A DNA stretch of 42,049 nt. It comes from a virus. The stretch covers positions 1-42,049 of the IMG/VR virus record IMGVR_UViG_3300020160_002517. One strand, 5' to 3'. Shown one piece after another: positions 16,028 to 23,135 of the stretch; position 1 is the stretch's first letter; every line of letters starts with the position of its first letter. The notes below the pieces were generated by a model, which was given only the letters and a program-made list of their open reading frames with translations, did no database searches and was not told the origin of the DNA. Made by a program: the position numbers and the translations under genes.

Positions 16028-16768
16028 TTATTTAATTAGTGGAGATGTTATATATTTTAGGTTACTGTTAGGGTTTTCGACTTCAATGTACATGACACCG
16101 TTATCATTTAATTTTATCGAAAAATCGTTTTTGAATTTCAAGACAAGTCTTAGAATATCAATATCATAAATCTTATTAGGAACTTTTGTAGTAACACCTT
16201 CTGCAACATGAATTTTAATATCATCTGTATGATTTGATGTTGAGTTCTTATCACCAAAGAAAAAGTAAACGTCTCCGTCTTCTTGTTCTATGTAGAACTT
16301 TGATGTTTCTGTTGAAAATTCCAAAGCTTTTTTAATATTATTAACTTTGTCTGAATTAATATTCACTTCATGGTGAATAGCAAATTTTTTAAATACTTCA
16401 ATATTAAACTTAGGAACTTCTACCATAGAATCTTCTAAGAGACGAATATTAAAGCGAATTTCTTTTGTAGAAAAATTTAATGTTTGTGTTTCCGCTGAAA
16501 TATCTATTGATACAAACATTTCATCTTTCATTACACAGCTTAAACCTTTAATAAGTTTTTGAATATTTAAGCTACATCGTTGAATACAATCTTCTATATT
16601 CAATGGTCTATATACATTATATAGATTAATAGTTTTTGATTTTGTTGTTGATACTGAATAGAGTTCGTTGCCATCGCAAAATAAGGCAATCTTACCTTCT
16701 CTATTCAGATCGTTGATCGGATTAATAAAGTCATTTATAAACTCTTTAGGATTGATCTGAATTATCAT
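16028..16768 (-). CDS. Sliding clamp (T4 gp45 / PCNA-like)
   Basis: 246 residues (T4 gp45 has 228). The sequence alternates strands and short helices as in processivity clamps. The N-terminus, IIQINPKEFINDFINPINDL, fits the first strand and helix; the C-terminus, FSIKLNDNGVMYIEV followed by LKYITSPLIK, matches the PCNA/gp45 ending in which a last strand leads to a '(Y/F)xxSP' tail. No catalytic motif. It would form the ring that holds DNA polymerase on DNA and, in T4, also activates late transcription. The gene overlaps its upstream neighbour by 23 nt. The C-terminal peptide of the polymerase in this window (SLEDLFG) is a fitting clamp-binding partner. Confidence 0.7.
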   Translation of the reverse strand: MIIQINPKEFINDFINPINDLNREGKIALFCDGNELYSVSTTKSKTINLYNVYRPLNIEDCIQRCSLNIQKLIKGLSCVMKDEMFVSIDISAETQTLNFSTKEIRFNIRLLEDSMVEVPKFNIEVFKKFAIHHEVNINSDKVNNIKKALEFSTETSKFYIEQEDGDVYFFFGDKNSTSNHTDDIKIHVAEGVTTKVPNKIYDIDILRLVLKFKNDFSIKLNDNGVMYIEVENPNSNLKYITSPLIK

Positions 16769-17357
16769 CTATAATTTCTTCTTCGGTTGAGGTTTCTAAC
16801 GGTTTGTCTTTTGACAGTAGCACTATAAGCGATTCTACTGTTTTTGTCAACTTGTTTAGTTGAGTTTTTTGAGCTTTAATATTATTCTTCAATGCTTTAA
16901 TTTCTAAGACTAATGCATCACGAAATTGTTTTTCATCTTCCAAATATGTTTTAGGAGAGTTATTATAATTAGGCATTTCAAATCCACCAGTAGATTCGAT
17001 ATTTGTAGTTAATCCTTGTTGTGGTTGTTGTGCATAACCATTAGGCATTGGAACAAATTGTGCATTTGGTACTGGTAATACACCATTAGGAATATGAGGT
17101 TCTACTGGCGCATTATTATATGGCATTGGTGCAGTAGCTTGTTGTACATATTGTTGCTGTGGTGGATATTGCGGTGCGTACTGTGGCTGTTGATGATATT
17201 GTGGTTGTTGAACATAACCACCATTTCCTCCTCTTTCGTTTTGTAAAAATTTACGAAAATCAGTTCTATTATATCTCAAACCACTACCCGCAAGTGTTTG
17301 TCTCATCTCTCTATCGCAAGAAGCGGCTAAAAATGCTATGTCTCTATTATCTTCCAT
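16746..17357 (-). CDS. Gln/Pro/Tyr-rich protein with coiled coil, unknown
   Basis: 203 residues. A short folded-looking start (about 1-40) is followed by a low-complexity region rich in Gln, Pro and Tyr (about 48-125), a predicted coiled coil (LVLEIKALKNNIKAQKTQLN and on, about 150-185), and an acidic end (TEEEIIDDNSDQS). No family recognised. The gene lies between SSB and the sliding clamp and overlaps the clamp start by 23 nt, which suggests a replication-linked role. The disordered QPY region could drive self-association. It has its own promoter 5 nt before the ATG. Confidence 0.6.
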   Translation of the reverse strand: MEDNRDIAFLAASCDREMRQTLAGSGLRYNRTDFRKFLQNERGGNGGYVQQPQYHQQPQYAPQYPPQQQYVQQATAPMPYNNAPVEPHIPNGVLPVPNAQFVPMPNGYAQQPQQGLTTNIESTGGFEMPNYNNSPKTYLEDEKQFRDALVLEIKALKNNIKAQKTQLNKLTKTVESLIVLLSKDKPLETSTEEEIIDDNSDQS

Positions 17358-17362
17358 AACAT

Positions 17363-17391
17363 TATTTAGCCGCCACTTTTGAAATAATCAA
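17363..17391 (-). promoter_or_regulatory. promoter of the QPY-rich protein / clamp unit
   Basis: TTGATT (17386-17391), 17-nt spacer, TAAATA (17363-17368), 5 nt to the ATG at 17357. Same hexamers and spacing as at 19342-19370. Confidence 0.7.
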
Positions 17392-17394
17392 AGA

Positions 17395-18330
17395 TTAAAC
17401 GTCTTCGAGAAGTGAATCTAAGTCATCATCTTCAGCAGATTTAGAATTTCCCATAGGGATTTCGTCATCTGCCGCAGTAGTTGTTAGATTGATTTTCTTT
17501 TTTGGAGTTTCAATCTCTGGTTCTTCTTCCATCTCATCATCTGGGGTTGATGATGTTCCAAACCAATGCTTATCCAAGATATTTTTAATATCTTGATTGC
17601 TCTTAACTTCTGGAATAAATTCTGTCAAATCATGAGCACTGTTAAGGATTTCACGAATTTGGTTTTCATTTAAACCGAGGCTTTCTGCATCATCAAATGT
17701 AGTTTCTGAATAGTTGTTATAACCAGCCTTTTCAGTAACCTTGATAATCAAGGAACGACCTTTTTCAGAAAGATCAAGTGCTTTTGCACCAATCTTTTTA
17801 GCAAATTCACCAAAGATTGCAGAGTGAATCTTTTTGTAAATATCGCTGATTGGATTGCCTTCGCGGTCAACTTGTGCAGGATAAGGAACTGCAACAACTT
17901 GGCCAATCTTTTCCTTTGCATCAGCATCATCACCTTCTACAGAAGCAAGGTATGCGTTAACAGCTTGTTTTCTTTGTGCAAGGAGTTTGTATGATGCCTT
18001 TTGCTCAACTTCATCGCCAGCTTCTTTAGCTTTGCTATAATGTTCCCATTGTGTTGATTTGAATGGGTCATCTTTGATGCCTGCGTCTTGTGGAGAACGC
18101 CCACCATAAACATATGAACCGTCTACTCTGCTTTTAAAGCCAACTTCTTTATATGTTACAAAAGTGTTGTTTACATCTTTGATGTAAGGAATGAGACGAA
18201 GAACATATGTATTGTTCTTCTTAAACTTCAAAATTCTTGGATCGCCTTTATAGCCGCCCTTTTCTTTTTGAATCTTAGTTTCTTCAACTGCTTTTACTTG
18301 GTTAATAATATCTTCTAGGTTTAATGACAT
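17395..18330 (-). CDS. Single-stranded DNA-binding protein (T4 gp32-like)
   Basis: 311 residues (T4 gp32: 301). The N-terminal region has basic residues followed by DPRILKFKKNNTYVLRLIPY, the pattern that starts the gp32 DNA-binding core. An Arg/Lys/aromatic-rich core runs to about 240. The C-terminus is acidic (AEDDDLDSLLEDV), as in gp32, where it contacts partner proteins. There is no Cys at all, so the structural zinc site of T4 gp32 is absent. It sits next to a possible helicase loader, as in T4. It has a ~60-nt leader with a hairpin and three 9-nt repeats, unlike nearly all other genes here, which suggests translational autoregulation. Confidence 0.75.
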   Translation of the reverse strand: MSLNLEDIINQVKAVEETKIQKEKGGYKGDPRILKFKKNNTYVLRLIPYIKDVNNTFVTYKEVGFKSRVDGSYVYGGRSPQDAGIKDDPFKSTQWEHYSKAKEAGDEVEQKASYKLLAQRKQAVNAYLASVEGDDADAKEKIGQVVAVPYPAQVDREGNPISDIYKKIHSAIFGEFAKKIGAKALDLSEKGRSLIIKVTEKAGYNNYSETTFDDAESLGLNENQIREILNSAHDLTEFIPEVKSNQDIKNILDKHWFGTSSTPDDEMEEEPEIETPKKKINLTTTAADDEIPMGNSKSAEDDDLDSLLEDV

Positions 18331-18332
18331 AA

Positions 18333-18359
18333 TTTCTTATTTTTCTTATTTTTCTTATT
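18333..18359 (-). repeat. Three exact tandem copies of a 9-nt unit in the SSB leader
   Basis: On the minus strand AATAAGAAA occurs three times in a row, ending 2 nt before the ATG of the SSB gene. The unit is purine and A-rich, has no stable secondary structure, and covers the ribosome-binding region. Confidence 0.9.
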
Positions 18360-18360
18360 C

Positions 18361-18388
18361 AACTGCCTTGATGCTATCGCTGACAGTT
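18361..18388 (-). promoter_or_regulatory. Leader hairpin upstream of SSB (candidate autogenous operator)
   Basis: In the SSB mRNA leader AACUGU pairs with GCAGUU (one G-U) around a 16-nt loop; an alternative stem CUGUC/GAUAG shares one arm. Directly downstream are the three AATAAGAAA units. In T4, gp32 represses its own mRNA by binding a leader pseudoknot and spreading along an unstructured A/U-rich start region. This leader has the same two-part layout; the function is inferred. Confidence 0.45.
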
Positions 18389-18395
18389 ATGTATA

Positions 18396-18424
18396 CTTAT
18401 ACTACACTTTTTCTTTTTCTGCAA
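18396..18424 (-). promoter_or_regulatory. sigma70-like promoter of the SSB gene
   Basis: TTGCAG (18419-18424), 17-nt spacer, TATAAG (18396-18401), overlapping the 3' end of the upstream gene. It lies about 65 nt before the SSB start, in contrast to the 5-8 nt seen elsewhere in the window. Confidence 0.55.
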
Positions 18425-19073
18425 GTCTTTTTTGTAGATATGCTGAAATTTTTTTCTTTAGCTCTGAGCAATATTCTTGCGTTTTAAAACTACCTCTATA
18501 TTTGTTCATGAGATAGTTTAAATCTACGTCTGAACCATAATAAAGTTCAAATTCATCTTTTGGTAAATTGTTTAAAAGTTCAAAAAAACCATTAATTCCA
18601 AAAACAGAATACCAAGAAATTTTATGTTGTTTTAAATGAATCAAACAATCATTCTGTGATACAGAACAATATGAGGTATATCTTTCAAGAGGAATTTTTT
18701 TCTCTTCACAAAATTGTGCAATAAATTTAAAAGAATCTTTTATAAATTCTAATTGCTCTTCTGGATTACTTTGTAAAAGAGTTTTATAATATGCAATACA
18801 TGTAGAGATTCCTTTTTGACTACAATAAAATTTCAACGAGAAAAACTTTTTATCATCGTTATATATTTTGTAAGGTGCATCAAAATATGTTTTGTTAAAA
18901 AATGAAGGGTATCTATAAAATACCTTTTCTATTTTTGATAGACTTGTTAACTTTTCAGGGTCTTTTTCTATATCAGAAAAATCTTTTTTTGCTCGAAAAG
19001 GTTGATTATTATTAACTCGGAATGCTCTTAGATAAAGATTATAAATTTGCTTTTGGTTTTCCGTTAAACTCAT
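18402..19073 (-). CDS. Possible helicase loader (T4 gp59-like), by position and pattern
   Basis: 223 residues (T4 gp59: 217), rich in Lys, Phe and Tyr and mainly helical. Segments such as YNLYLRAFR near 11-19, DDKKFFSLKFYC near 73-84 and the helix after ISTCIAYYKTLLQSN resemble the spacing of matching segments in T4 gp59 (VYKLYLMIK, RDKYFFQK). The gene directly precedes the SSB gene, just as T4 gene 59 precedes gene 32. The Cys residues (84, 90, 120, 135, 142, 208) are not arranged as a clear zinc site. In T4, gp59 loads the gp41 helicase onto gp32-coated DNA. Identity is tentative and depends on synteny. Confidence 0.45.
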   Translation of the reverse strand: MSLTENQKQIYNLYLRAFRVNNNQPFRAKKDFSDIEKDPEKLTSLSKIEKVFYRYPSFFNKTYFDAPYKIYNDDKKFFSLKFYCSQKGISTCIAYYKTLLQSNPEEQLEFIKDSFKFIAQFCEEKKIPLERYTSYCSVSQNDCLIHLKQHKISWYSVFGINGFFELLNNLPKDEFELYYGSDVDLNYLMNKYRGSFKTQEYCSELKKKISAYLQKRLAEKEKV

Positions 19074-19336
19074 TTTTTAATTTTTTTAGATTTGTTAAGT
19101 ACAGGATAGCGATATGCCATATTCTCGACAAGAGAATACCATGATGTTTCGGATAGTTCAACAAGAAATTTTTTAAGTTCAGGATTTTTCTGTATTATAA
19201 TAAACATAGTAACACAAGATACAGGTTTGTTTGTAATAAGAGTTATTAGACTGCCAAATTTGTTAATTAACTCTTCAAGTTCTTGGTTTATAATTTGTGT
19301 ATTAGGGCACGGTGAAATAAAATCTTCATTGAACAT
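19070..19336 (-). CDS. Small protein, unknown
   Basis: 88 residues, helical, with a hydrophobic middle (PVSCVTMFIIIQK) and a basic end (LNKSKKIKK). Its stop overlaps the start of the 223-aa gene by 4 nt (ATGA). The place matches T4 gene 33 (late transcription co-activator), but the sequence does not show recognisable gp33 features, so I leave it unnamed. It has a complete promoter 5 nt before its ATG. Confidence 0.6.
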   Translation of the reverse strand: MFNEDFISPCPNTQIINQELEELINKFGSLITLITNKPVSCVTMFIIIQKNPELKKFLVELSETSWYSLVENMAYRYPVLNKSKKIKK

Positions 19337-19341
19337 TAATT

Positions 19342-19370
19342 TATTTAACTCACACTCATTAGAGAATCAA
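19342..19370 (-). promoter_or_regulatory. promoter of the small protein / possible gp59-like unit
   Basis: TTGATT (19365-19370), 17-nt spacer, TAAATA (19342-19347), 5 nt to the ATG at 19336. It lies in the 3' end of the helicase gene; the -10 box contains the helicase stop codon. Confidence 0.7.
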
Positions 19371-20697
19371 AGTCTAAAATACTAGAAAGTTCTAATTTAT
19401 CAGAAAAATCTTCTGATTGAGGCATTTCACCCTCTTCAGAAAGACGCAAGGTATCATAATCTATACGAAGATAGCCTTCTCCACCTTTAGCACCGTCTCT
19501 AACTTTTTTTCCACCAAACCTGATAATGCTTCCTTCACGATCTTCATCAGTTTGCCAAATGTTAACATGTGCATCAAAATCAGCAAGCTGATCCCAAGAA
19601 CCTGCCATGTTATCTAAGCCAGGATTGTTAGCCTTATGACTACTGCGATTAAGTTGTGCAACTGTTAAAATTGGTGCTTCAATTTGATATGAAATACCTC
19701 GACACTCTTGCACAATAAACTGTAATTCTGAGTGTTTAGAATTCTGGGATACAGATGGTTTAAGAAGTCCATGACCATCAATACAAAGTAAACTAGGATC
19801 AACGCCTGTTTTATCTTTTAACTTTTTAAGATATGCATAAATGTTTTTTGCAGAAACACCTTTTGTAGGAACTTCTTTAATAATGAATTTTGATGAATAC
19901 TTGTTTTTAAAATTCTCAATATCTTTTTTATATCTTTCGATATTATCTCCAAGAAGATTAATAGCAATTCCCGTTAACATTCCAGAGATACGTTTTGCAT
20001 ATCGCATTTCACTCATTTCTGGTGAGATAATAACAACGTTTTTATTTTGTAACACAACGTTTAGTGCAATGTTTGCTAAGAAAATACTTTTACCAACATT
20101 TGTTTCACCACCAATATCATAAATTGCTTTACCTTCTTTTTGAAATCCTCCACCAAATGCTTCATCTAATGTTCGGTAGCCTGTAGATATAAACGAATCT
20201 TTTTGTTGTAGATAGTTCACAACTCTATCATTGTCTCCAAAGTAATCTAAACCAAAATTATCAATCAATGTTATTTGATGAATTTTCTCGCTTTCTTTTT
20301 GAATCTCTTCAAGATTAAATTCTTTGTTAGAAGCTTTGTTATCAATAGCCTTTTCCATAAGAATAGAATATTTTCTCTGCTTAATAAAATATTCTGTATT
20401 GTTAACTAATTCGTTTTCGTTATAATCTGAATCGAGTTCACGAATATATCCAACAACTTTTTTAAGTGCTTCTTTTAAAGTTAAAGTGTTTACTCTTGAT
20501 TTCAATTCTGTTAAAGTTGGAATAGCATTACGTTCAATATAAAAACTTTTAATAATGTTTATAATTTCTGCGATGCTACTATCTTTAAATAAATCCTTAT
20601 CAAGATAATCTATGATAGATGCGATATATGTGGAATCTTTTTTGAGACAATGTTGTATAATAATCTTCTCAAAAAAATCAAGGTCTATTTTTGCCAT
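19345..20697 (-). CDS. Replicative DNA helicase (DnaB / T4 gp41-like)
   Basis: 450 residues (T4 gp41: 475). N-terminal helical region (1-150), then a RecA-like core with Walker A GGETNVGKS at 196-204, the DnaB-type IISPEMSE (H1a) near 223-230, Walker B LLCIDGHGLL near 302-311 and the QLNR motif (VAQLNRSS) that senses nucleotide. Family knowledge: a hexameric 5'-3' helicase that unwinds DNA at the fork and works with the primase. The primase at the left edge and the possible loader next door are its expected partners. The acidic, Ser-rich C-terminus may contact other proteins. It begins 5 nt after a good promoter, which fixes the ATG at 20697. Confidence 0.85.
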   Translation of the reverse strand: MAKIDLDFFEKIIIQHCLKKDSTYIASIIDYLDKDLFKDSSIAEIINIIKSFYIERNAIPTLTELKSRVNTLTLKEALKKVVGYIRELDSDYNENELVNNTEYFIKQRKYSILMEKAIDNKASNKEFNLEEIQKESEKIHQITLIDNFGLDYFGDNDRVVNYLQQKDSFISTGYRTLDEAFGGGFQKEGKAIYDIGGETNVGKSIFLANIALNVVLQNKNVVIISPEMSEMRYAKRISGMLTGIAINLLGDNIERYKKDIENFKNKYSSKFIIKEVPTKGVSAKNIYAYLKKLKDKTGVDPSLLCIDGHGLLKPSVSQNSKHSELQFIVQECRGISYQIEAPILTVAQLNRSSHKANNPGLDNMAGSWDQLADFDAHVNIWQTDEDREGSIIRFGGKKVRDGAKGGEGYLRIDYDTLRLSEEGEMPQSEDFSDKLELSSILDFDSLMSVS

Positions 20698-20702
20698 GTA
20701 TG

Positions 20703-20731
20703 ATTATCCTATATTTAAGAGGATAAGTCAA
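20703..20731 (-). promoter_or_regulatory. sigma70-like promoter of the helicase gene
   Basis: TTGACT (20726-20731), 17-nt spacer, GATAAT (20703-20708), 5 nt to the ATG at 20697. Confidence 0.75.
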
Positions 20732-20738
20732 GTTATAG

Positions 20739-21026
20739 TTAAGTTTTATAAAACTGTATGCTTATAATTCGACCTTCCAAATTTCTTCCTTTTATAAATT
20801 TACCATTGAACCATTCTTCAAACAAAGAAGGATCTGGTTCACTCTTACGATATGACGACTTCTTATTATAAGAATTGAACAGTTCACCAATAGTAAACTG
20901 TTCAATCTTACCTGTTTCATCATCTTTACGACGAACAGCTATATCACTTTCATTTTCGATAATAATTCTGTTAATTACAGGCTTACCTACAATATTTCCG
21001 GTTGATTTAATAACTGCTTCGATCAT
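20739..21026 (-). CDS. Small protein between helicase and UvsX, unknown
   Basis: 95 residues, mixed charge, with strands at the start (IEAVIKSTGNIVGKPVINRI) and end (LEGRIISIQFYKT) and a Ser/Lys loop between. No family recognised. It follows the UvsX gene with 11 nt between them and may be a recombination or replication accessory. A perfect 7-bp hairpin (GTCTCTA/TAGAGAC, 21027-21045) sits directly before its ATG and spans the UvsX stop codon, which may affect translation or mRNA processing. A TAAATA box ends 5 nt before the ATG, but no -35 box goes with it. Confidence 0.6.
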   Translation of the reverse strand: MIEAVIKSTGNIVGKPVINRIIIENESDIAVRRKDDETGKIEQFTIGELFNSYNKKSSYRKSEPDPSLFEEWFNGKFIKGRNLEGRIISIQFYKT

Positions 21027-21037
21027 GTCTCTATTTA

Positions 21038-22045
21038 CTAGAGACTATCTTTTTTTTCTACTGCACTACAAAAATCTTTATTGCTTATAAATGATTCCAT
21101 AAGTTCATCATCTTCTTCAATGTCTGCACGACGACGTTGCCTTTCTTCACCTTTAATTGTATACCAACCTTGTTTTGGGTTGTCAATAAAGTTTAATTCA
21201 ACTGCAAGATCAAAGATACCAGAGTAACGATCTACACCCTCTCCAAATCGCACAGAAACAGGGAATTTAGCGTTCTCACGCACATATCGTGACAATCCAG
21301 CCACAAGAGTAAATTGAAAGCCTGCAAGAGAGTCTTTACCTTCTATTTTTTCTTTCTCTTGTGCCTTTGTAATAAAGAGAAGTGTATGTGCTGCATATTG
21401 TGCGCCTCTGCCACCTGCTGCAACTTCTTTTGAATACATTTCTTGTGTTTGATAAGAGTGATTTACAATAATCATTGGAATCTGCTTAATTGCTGCTTCT
21501 CCTGTAATAATACGGAAAAATGATTTAAGCTGTTTTGCTCGCGTCATATCAGCAACTTGTTTGTTATCTTTTGCATCTTCTGTTTCTTTTAAAGAACGAA
21601 GCATACCAATAGAGTCAACACAAATCAATACTCTATCACCTTCGGAAATATCTTCCATAAGATTTGCAACGTCTGATTTTAAATCTTCAACAGAGCGAAT
21701 TGGACGATGATCAATACGTTCTGTGTTTACTCCTGCTTTTTCAAAATAAGACGGAGTGCTTCCAAGCTCACTATCATAAAGAACTATAATATAATCATGT
21801 CCTTCGTTTTCTTTTTGAAAGCCTTTCATAATTTCAATCATGAAATTAGTTTTAAAGTGCTTTGGTGGTGCAGCAATTTGAACAATACCTTTTGGTAATC
21901 CACCATTTAACCTGCCTGATAATGCAAGATTAAGAAGCGGAACATTTGTTCCAATAAATTTTTCGTCTGTAAAATATCTACTATTCTTTAATGTTTCGGG
22001 TTTTAATATTGTATTTTTTCTGAGTTTTTTAAGTAAGTCTGACAT
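21038..22045 (-). CDS. uvsX: Recombinase UvsX (T4 RecA-like)
   Basis: 335 residues from ATG 22045. An upstream in-frame ATG (22081) would add twelve residues, but a promoter lies there, so the shorter start is preferred. Walker A reads APPKHFKT at 59-66, as in UvsX (GPSKxFKS) and not the RecA form GPESSGKT. Walker B is VLICVDSIG near 146-154. VNHSYQTQEMY and GGRGAQYAAH further on match DNA-binding-loop regions of UvsX/RecA. In T4 it forms filaments on gp32-coated ssDNA and drives recombination-dependent replication. The acidic C-terminal part (ADIEEDDELMES) is usual for the family. It heads a unit with the small gene at 20739. Confidence 0.85.
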   Translation of the reverse strand: MSDLLKKLRKNTILKPETLKNSRYFTDEKFIGTNVPLLNLALSGRLNGGLPKGIVQIAAPPKHFKTNFMIEIMKGFQKENEGHDYIIVLYDSELGSTPSYFEKAGVNTERIDHRPIRSVEDLKSDVANLMEDISEGDRVLICVDSIGMLRSLKETEDAKDNKQVADMTRAKQLKSFFRIITGEAAIKQIPMIIVNHSYQTQEMYSKEVAAGGRGAQYAAHTLLFITKAQEKEKIEGKDSLAGFQFTLVAGLSRYVRENAKFPVSVRFGEGVDRYSGIFDLAVELNFIDNPKQGWYTIKGEERQRRRADIEEDDELMESFISNKDFCSAVEKKDSL

Positions 22046-22052
22046 ACAATAC

Positions 22053-22081
22053 AATATACCATATACGTATGCCTTTTTCAA
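22053..22081 (-). promoter_or_regulatory. sigma70-like promoter of uvsX
   Basis: TTGAAA (22076-22081), 17-nt spacer, TATATT (22053-22058), 7 nt to ATG 22045. Confidence 0.75.
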
Positions 22082-22090
22082 GAAAAAAAA

Positions 22091-22116
22091 AACGAGAAGG
22101 ATATTTCCTTCTCGTT
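22091..22116 (-). terminator. Intrinsic terminator after the 85-aa gene
   Basis: 9-bp stem ACGAGAAGG / CCTTCTCGT with a 6-nt loop, flanked by A and T runs of five or more. On the minus strand the stem is followed by about ten T residues. It separates the uvsX promoter from the transcription unit upstream. Confidence 0.85.
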
Positions 22117-22141
22117 TTTAAATACACTCTTTTACAAAAAA

Positions 22142-22399
22142 TTAACCTTGGGTTACTGAACTACTGCCACAACAATCTGTAGATGGTGTGCAAAGTTTTG
22201 AACTTCTAAGGTACTCTTTTTCTCTTGCCTTTTTTGATTTTTTATATTCTTTCAAAAAAGTTTTAATTTTAGAATCATCCCAACCTAAAAATTCTTTTAG
22301 GCAGAATTGAACTGGAAGACCGCTATAGTTTCCAACAATATCTCTAAAGAGATTATATTCTAACATTTTTGAATCTGCTGTTTGTTTTTCTTCACTCAT
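22142..22399 (-). CDS. Small protein with a C-terminal Cys cluster, unknown
   Basis: 85 residues. The N-terminal 60 are helical and Lys/Glu-rich (IKTFLKEYKKSKKAREKEYL). The C-terminus reads KLCTPSTDCCGSSS, with three Cys that could bind metal or form a disulfide; another Cys lies near 33. No family recognised. It is the last gene before a strong terminator and is preceded by a beta-rich small gene 3 nt away. Confidence 0.55.
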   Translation of the reverse strand: MSEEKQTADSKMLEYNLFRDIVGNYSGLPVQFCLKEFLGWDDSKIKTFLKEYKKSKKAREKEYLRSSKLCTPSTDCCGSSSVTQG

Positions 22400-22402
22400 A
22401 TA

Positions 22403-22786
22403 TTAAAATAGTTTTACAATGTTTTCTTCTGCACTCTTATTAGTAGCTGGTGTTTGAGGTTGTGCAGAACTCTTACCGCTTGTTAAATTATTATAATTAT
22501 CAATTACATTTTGAGCAAGAATTAAGTCGCTTTTAAGAACTGAATTTTTATCAAAAGTGTAAACTAATTCTTCCGTTGGATTTGCGAGCAGATTTCTAAC
22601 ATTAACGCTAGGTTGAATACTCAACATTTCAAGAGGGATGAAATTGATATTGATTTGATTATTTTGACCACTGATTCCTAAAAATGCAGGATTTTTGACT
22701 TTTACAACACTGTCTGTTTCTTCGACAAGAGTAGCAACAATTAGTTCGCTGACGTTTTTAAGAATGCCTATTACTTTTTCTTCCAT
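22403..22786 (-). CDS. Small beta-rich protein, possibly Sm-like fold, unknown
   Basis: 127 residues. The first 60 form a run of strands: KVIGILKNVSELIVATLVEE, then SVVKVKNPAFLGI and ININFIPLEMLSI, which resembles the five-strand pattern of Sm/SH3-like barrels found in many marine phages. The rest is a helix and a Gln/Pro/Ala-rich tail (SAQPQTPATNK). The fold call is an inference from pattern only. It has a full promoter 5 nt upstream and is followed by the Cys-tail gene. Confidence 0.45.
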   Translation of the reverse strand: MEEKVIGILKNVSELIVATLVEETDSVVKVKNPAFLGISGQNNQININFIPLEMLSIQPSVNVRNLLANPTEELVYTFDKNSVLKSDLILAQNVIDNYNNLTSGKSSAQPQTPATNKSAEENIVKLF

Positions 22787-22791
22787 GAAAG

Positions 22792-22820
22792 TATTAAGAA
22801 GAAAAAAGAAAAGAAATCAA
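22792..22820 (-). promoter_or_regulatory. promoter of the small beta-rich gene
   Basis: TTGATT (22815-22820), 17-nt spacer, TTAATA (22792-22797), 5 nt to ATG 22786. Confidence 0.65.
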
Positions 22821-22829
22821 GAGAAAAAC

Positions 22830-23135
22830 TCATTTTTTTAGAGTTCCTTGATATTTTCTTTCCAAAAGAGAGTATGATGCTAATGAATTCATATTAAAAT
22901 AAGAGAGCATATCATTATAATCTTTTTTTAAGTTTGAGTAGTTCTCAATAAACTGTTTCTCTTCGTAATCTAATAAACGAACTAATTCTTCTTTAGAAAT
23001 CCAAAGACCATTAAAATAATCTTCTCGTATATTTTCTATATCTCTTTTATTAAATACGATATTATAAAACCTTTTAGTTTTATCCAAAAAGGTCTTCCAA
23101 CGAAATTTCATGTTGTTTTTTAGGGTCTGGGACAT
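22830..23135 (-). CDS. Small basic helical protein after DNA polymerase, unknown
   Basis: 101 residues, or 93 from the in-frame ATG at 23111. Both starts lie inside the 3' end of the polymerase gene (56- or 32-nt overlap), so it is probably translated from the same mRNA. Rich in Lys, Asn and aromatic residues, with FLDKTKRFYNIVFNKRDIEN near the start and a long helix after residue 45. No family recognised, no Cys, no catalytic motif. The overlap with the polymerase suggests co-production with it. Confidence 0.55.
   Translation of the reverse strand: MSQTLKNNMKFRWKTFLDKTKRFYNIVFNKRDIENIREDYFNGLWISKEELVRLLDYEEKQFIENYSNLKKDYNDMLSYFNMNSLASYSLLERKYQGTLKK

Noticed and set aside
18333-18359. Three short repeats as a CRISPR or iteron array
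   Set aside because: 9-nt units without spacers; too short for CRISPR and placed at a ribosome-binding site.
19070-19336. Naming the 88-aa protein gp33
   Set aside because: Only position supports it; the sequence lacks recognisable gp33 features.
22046-22081. Twelve-residue N-terminal extension of UvsX
   Set aside because: The extension region holds the -35 and -10 boxes of the uvsX promoter, so the ATG at 22045 is preferred.
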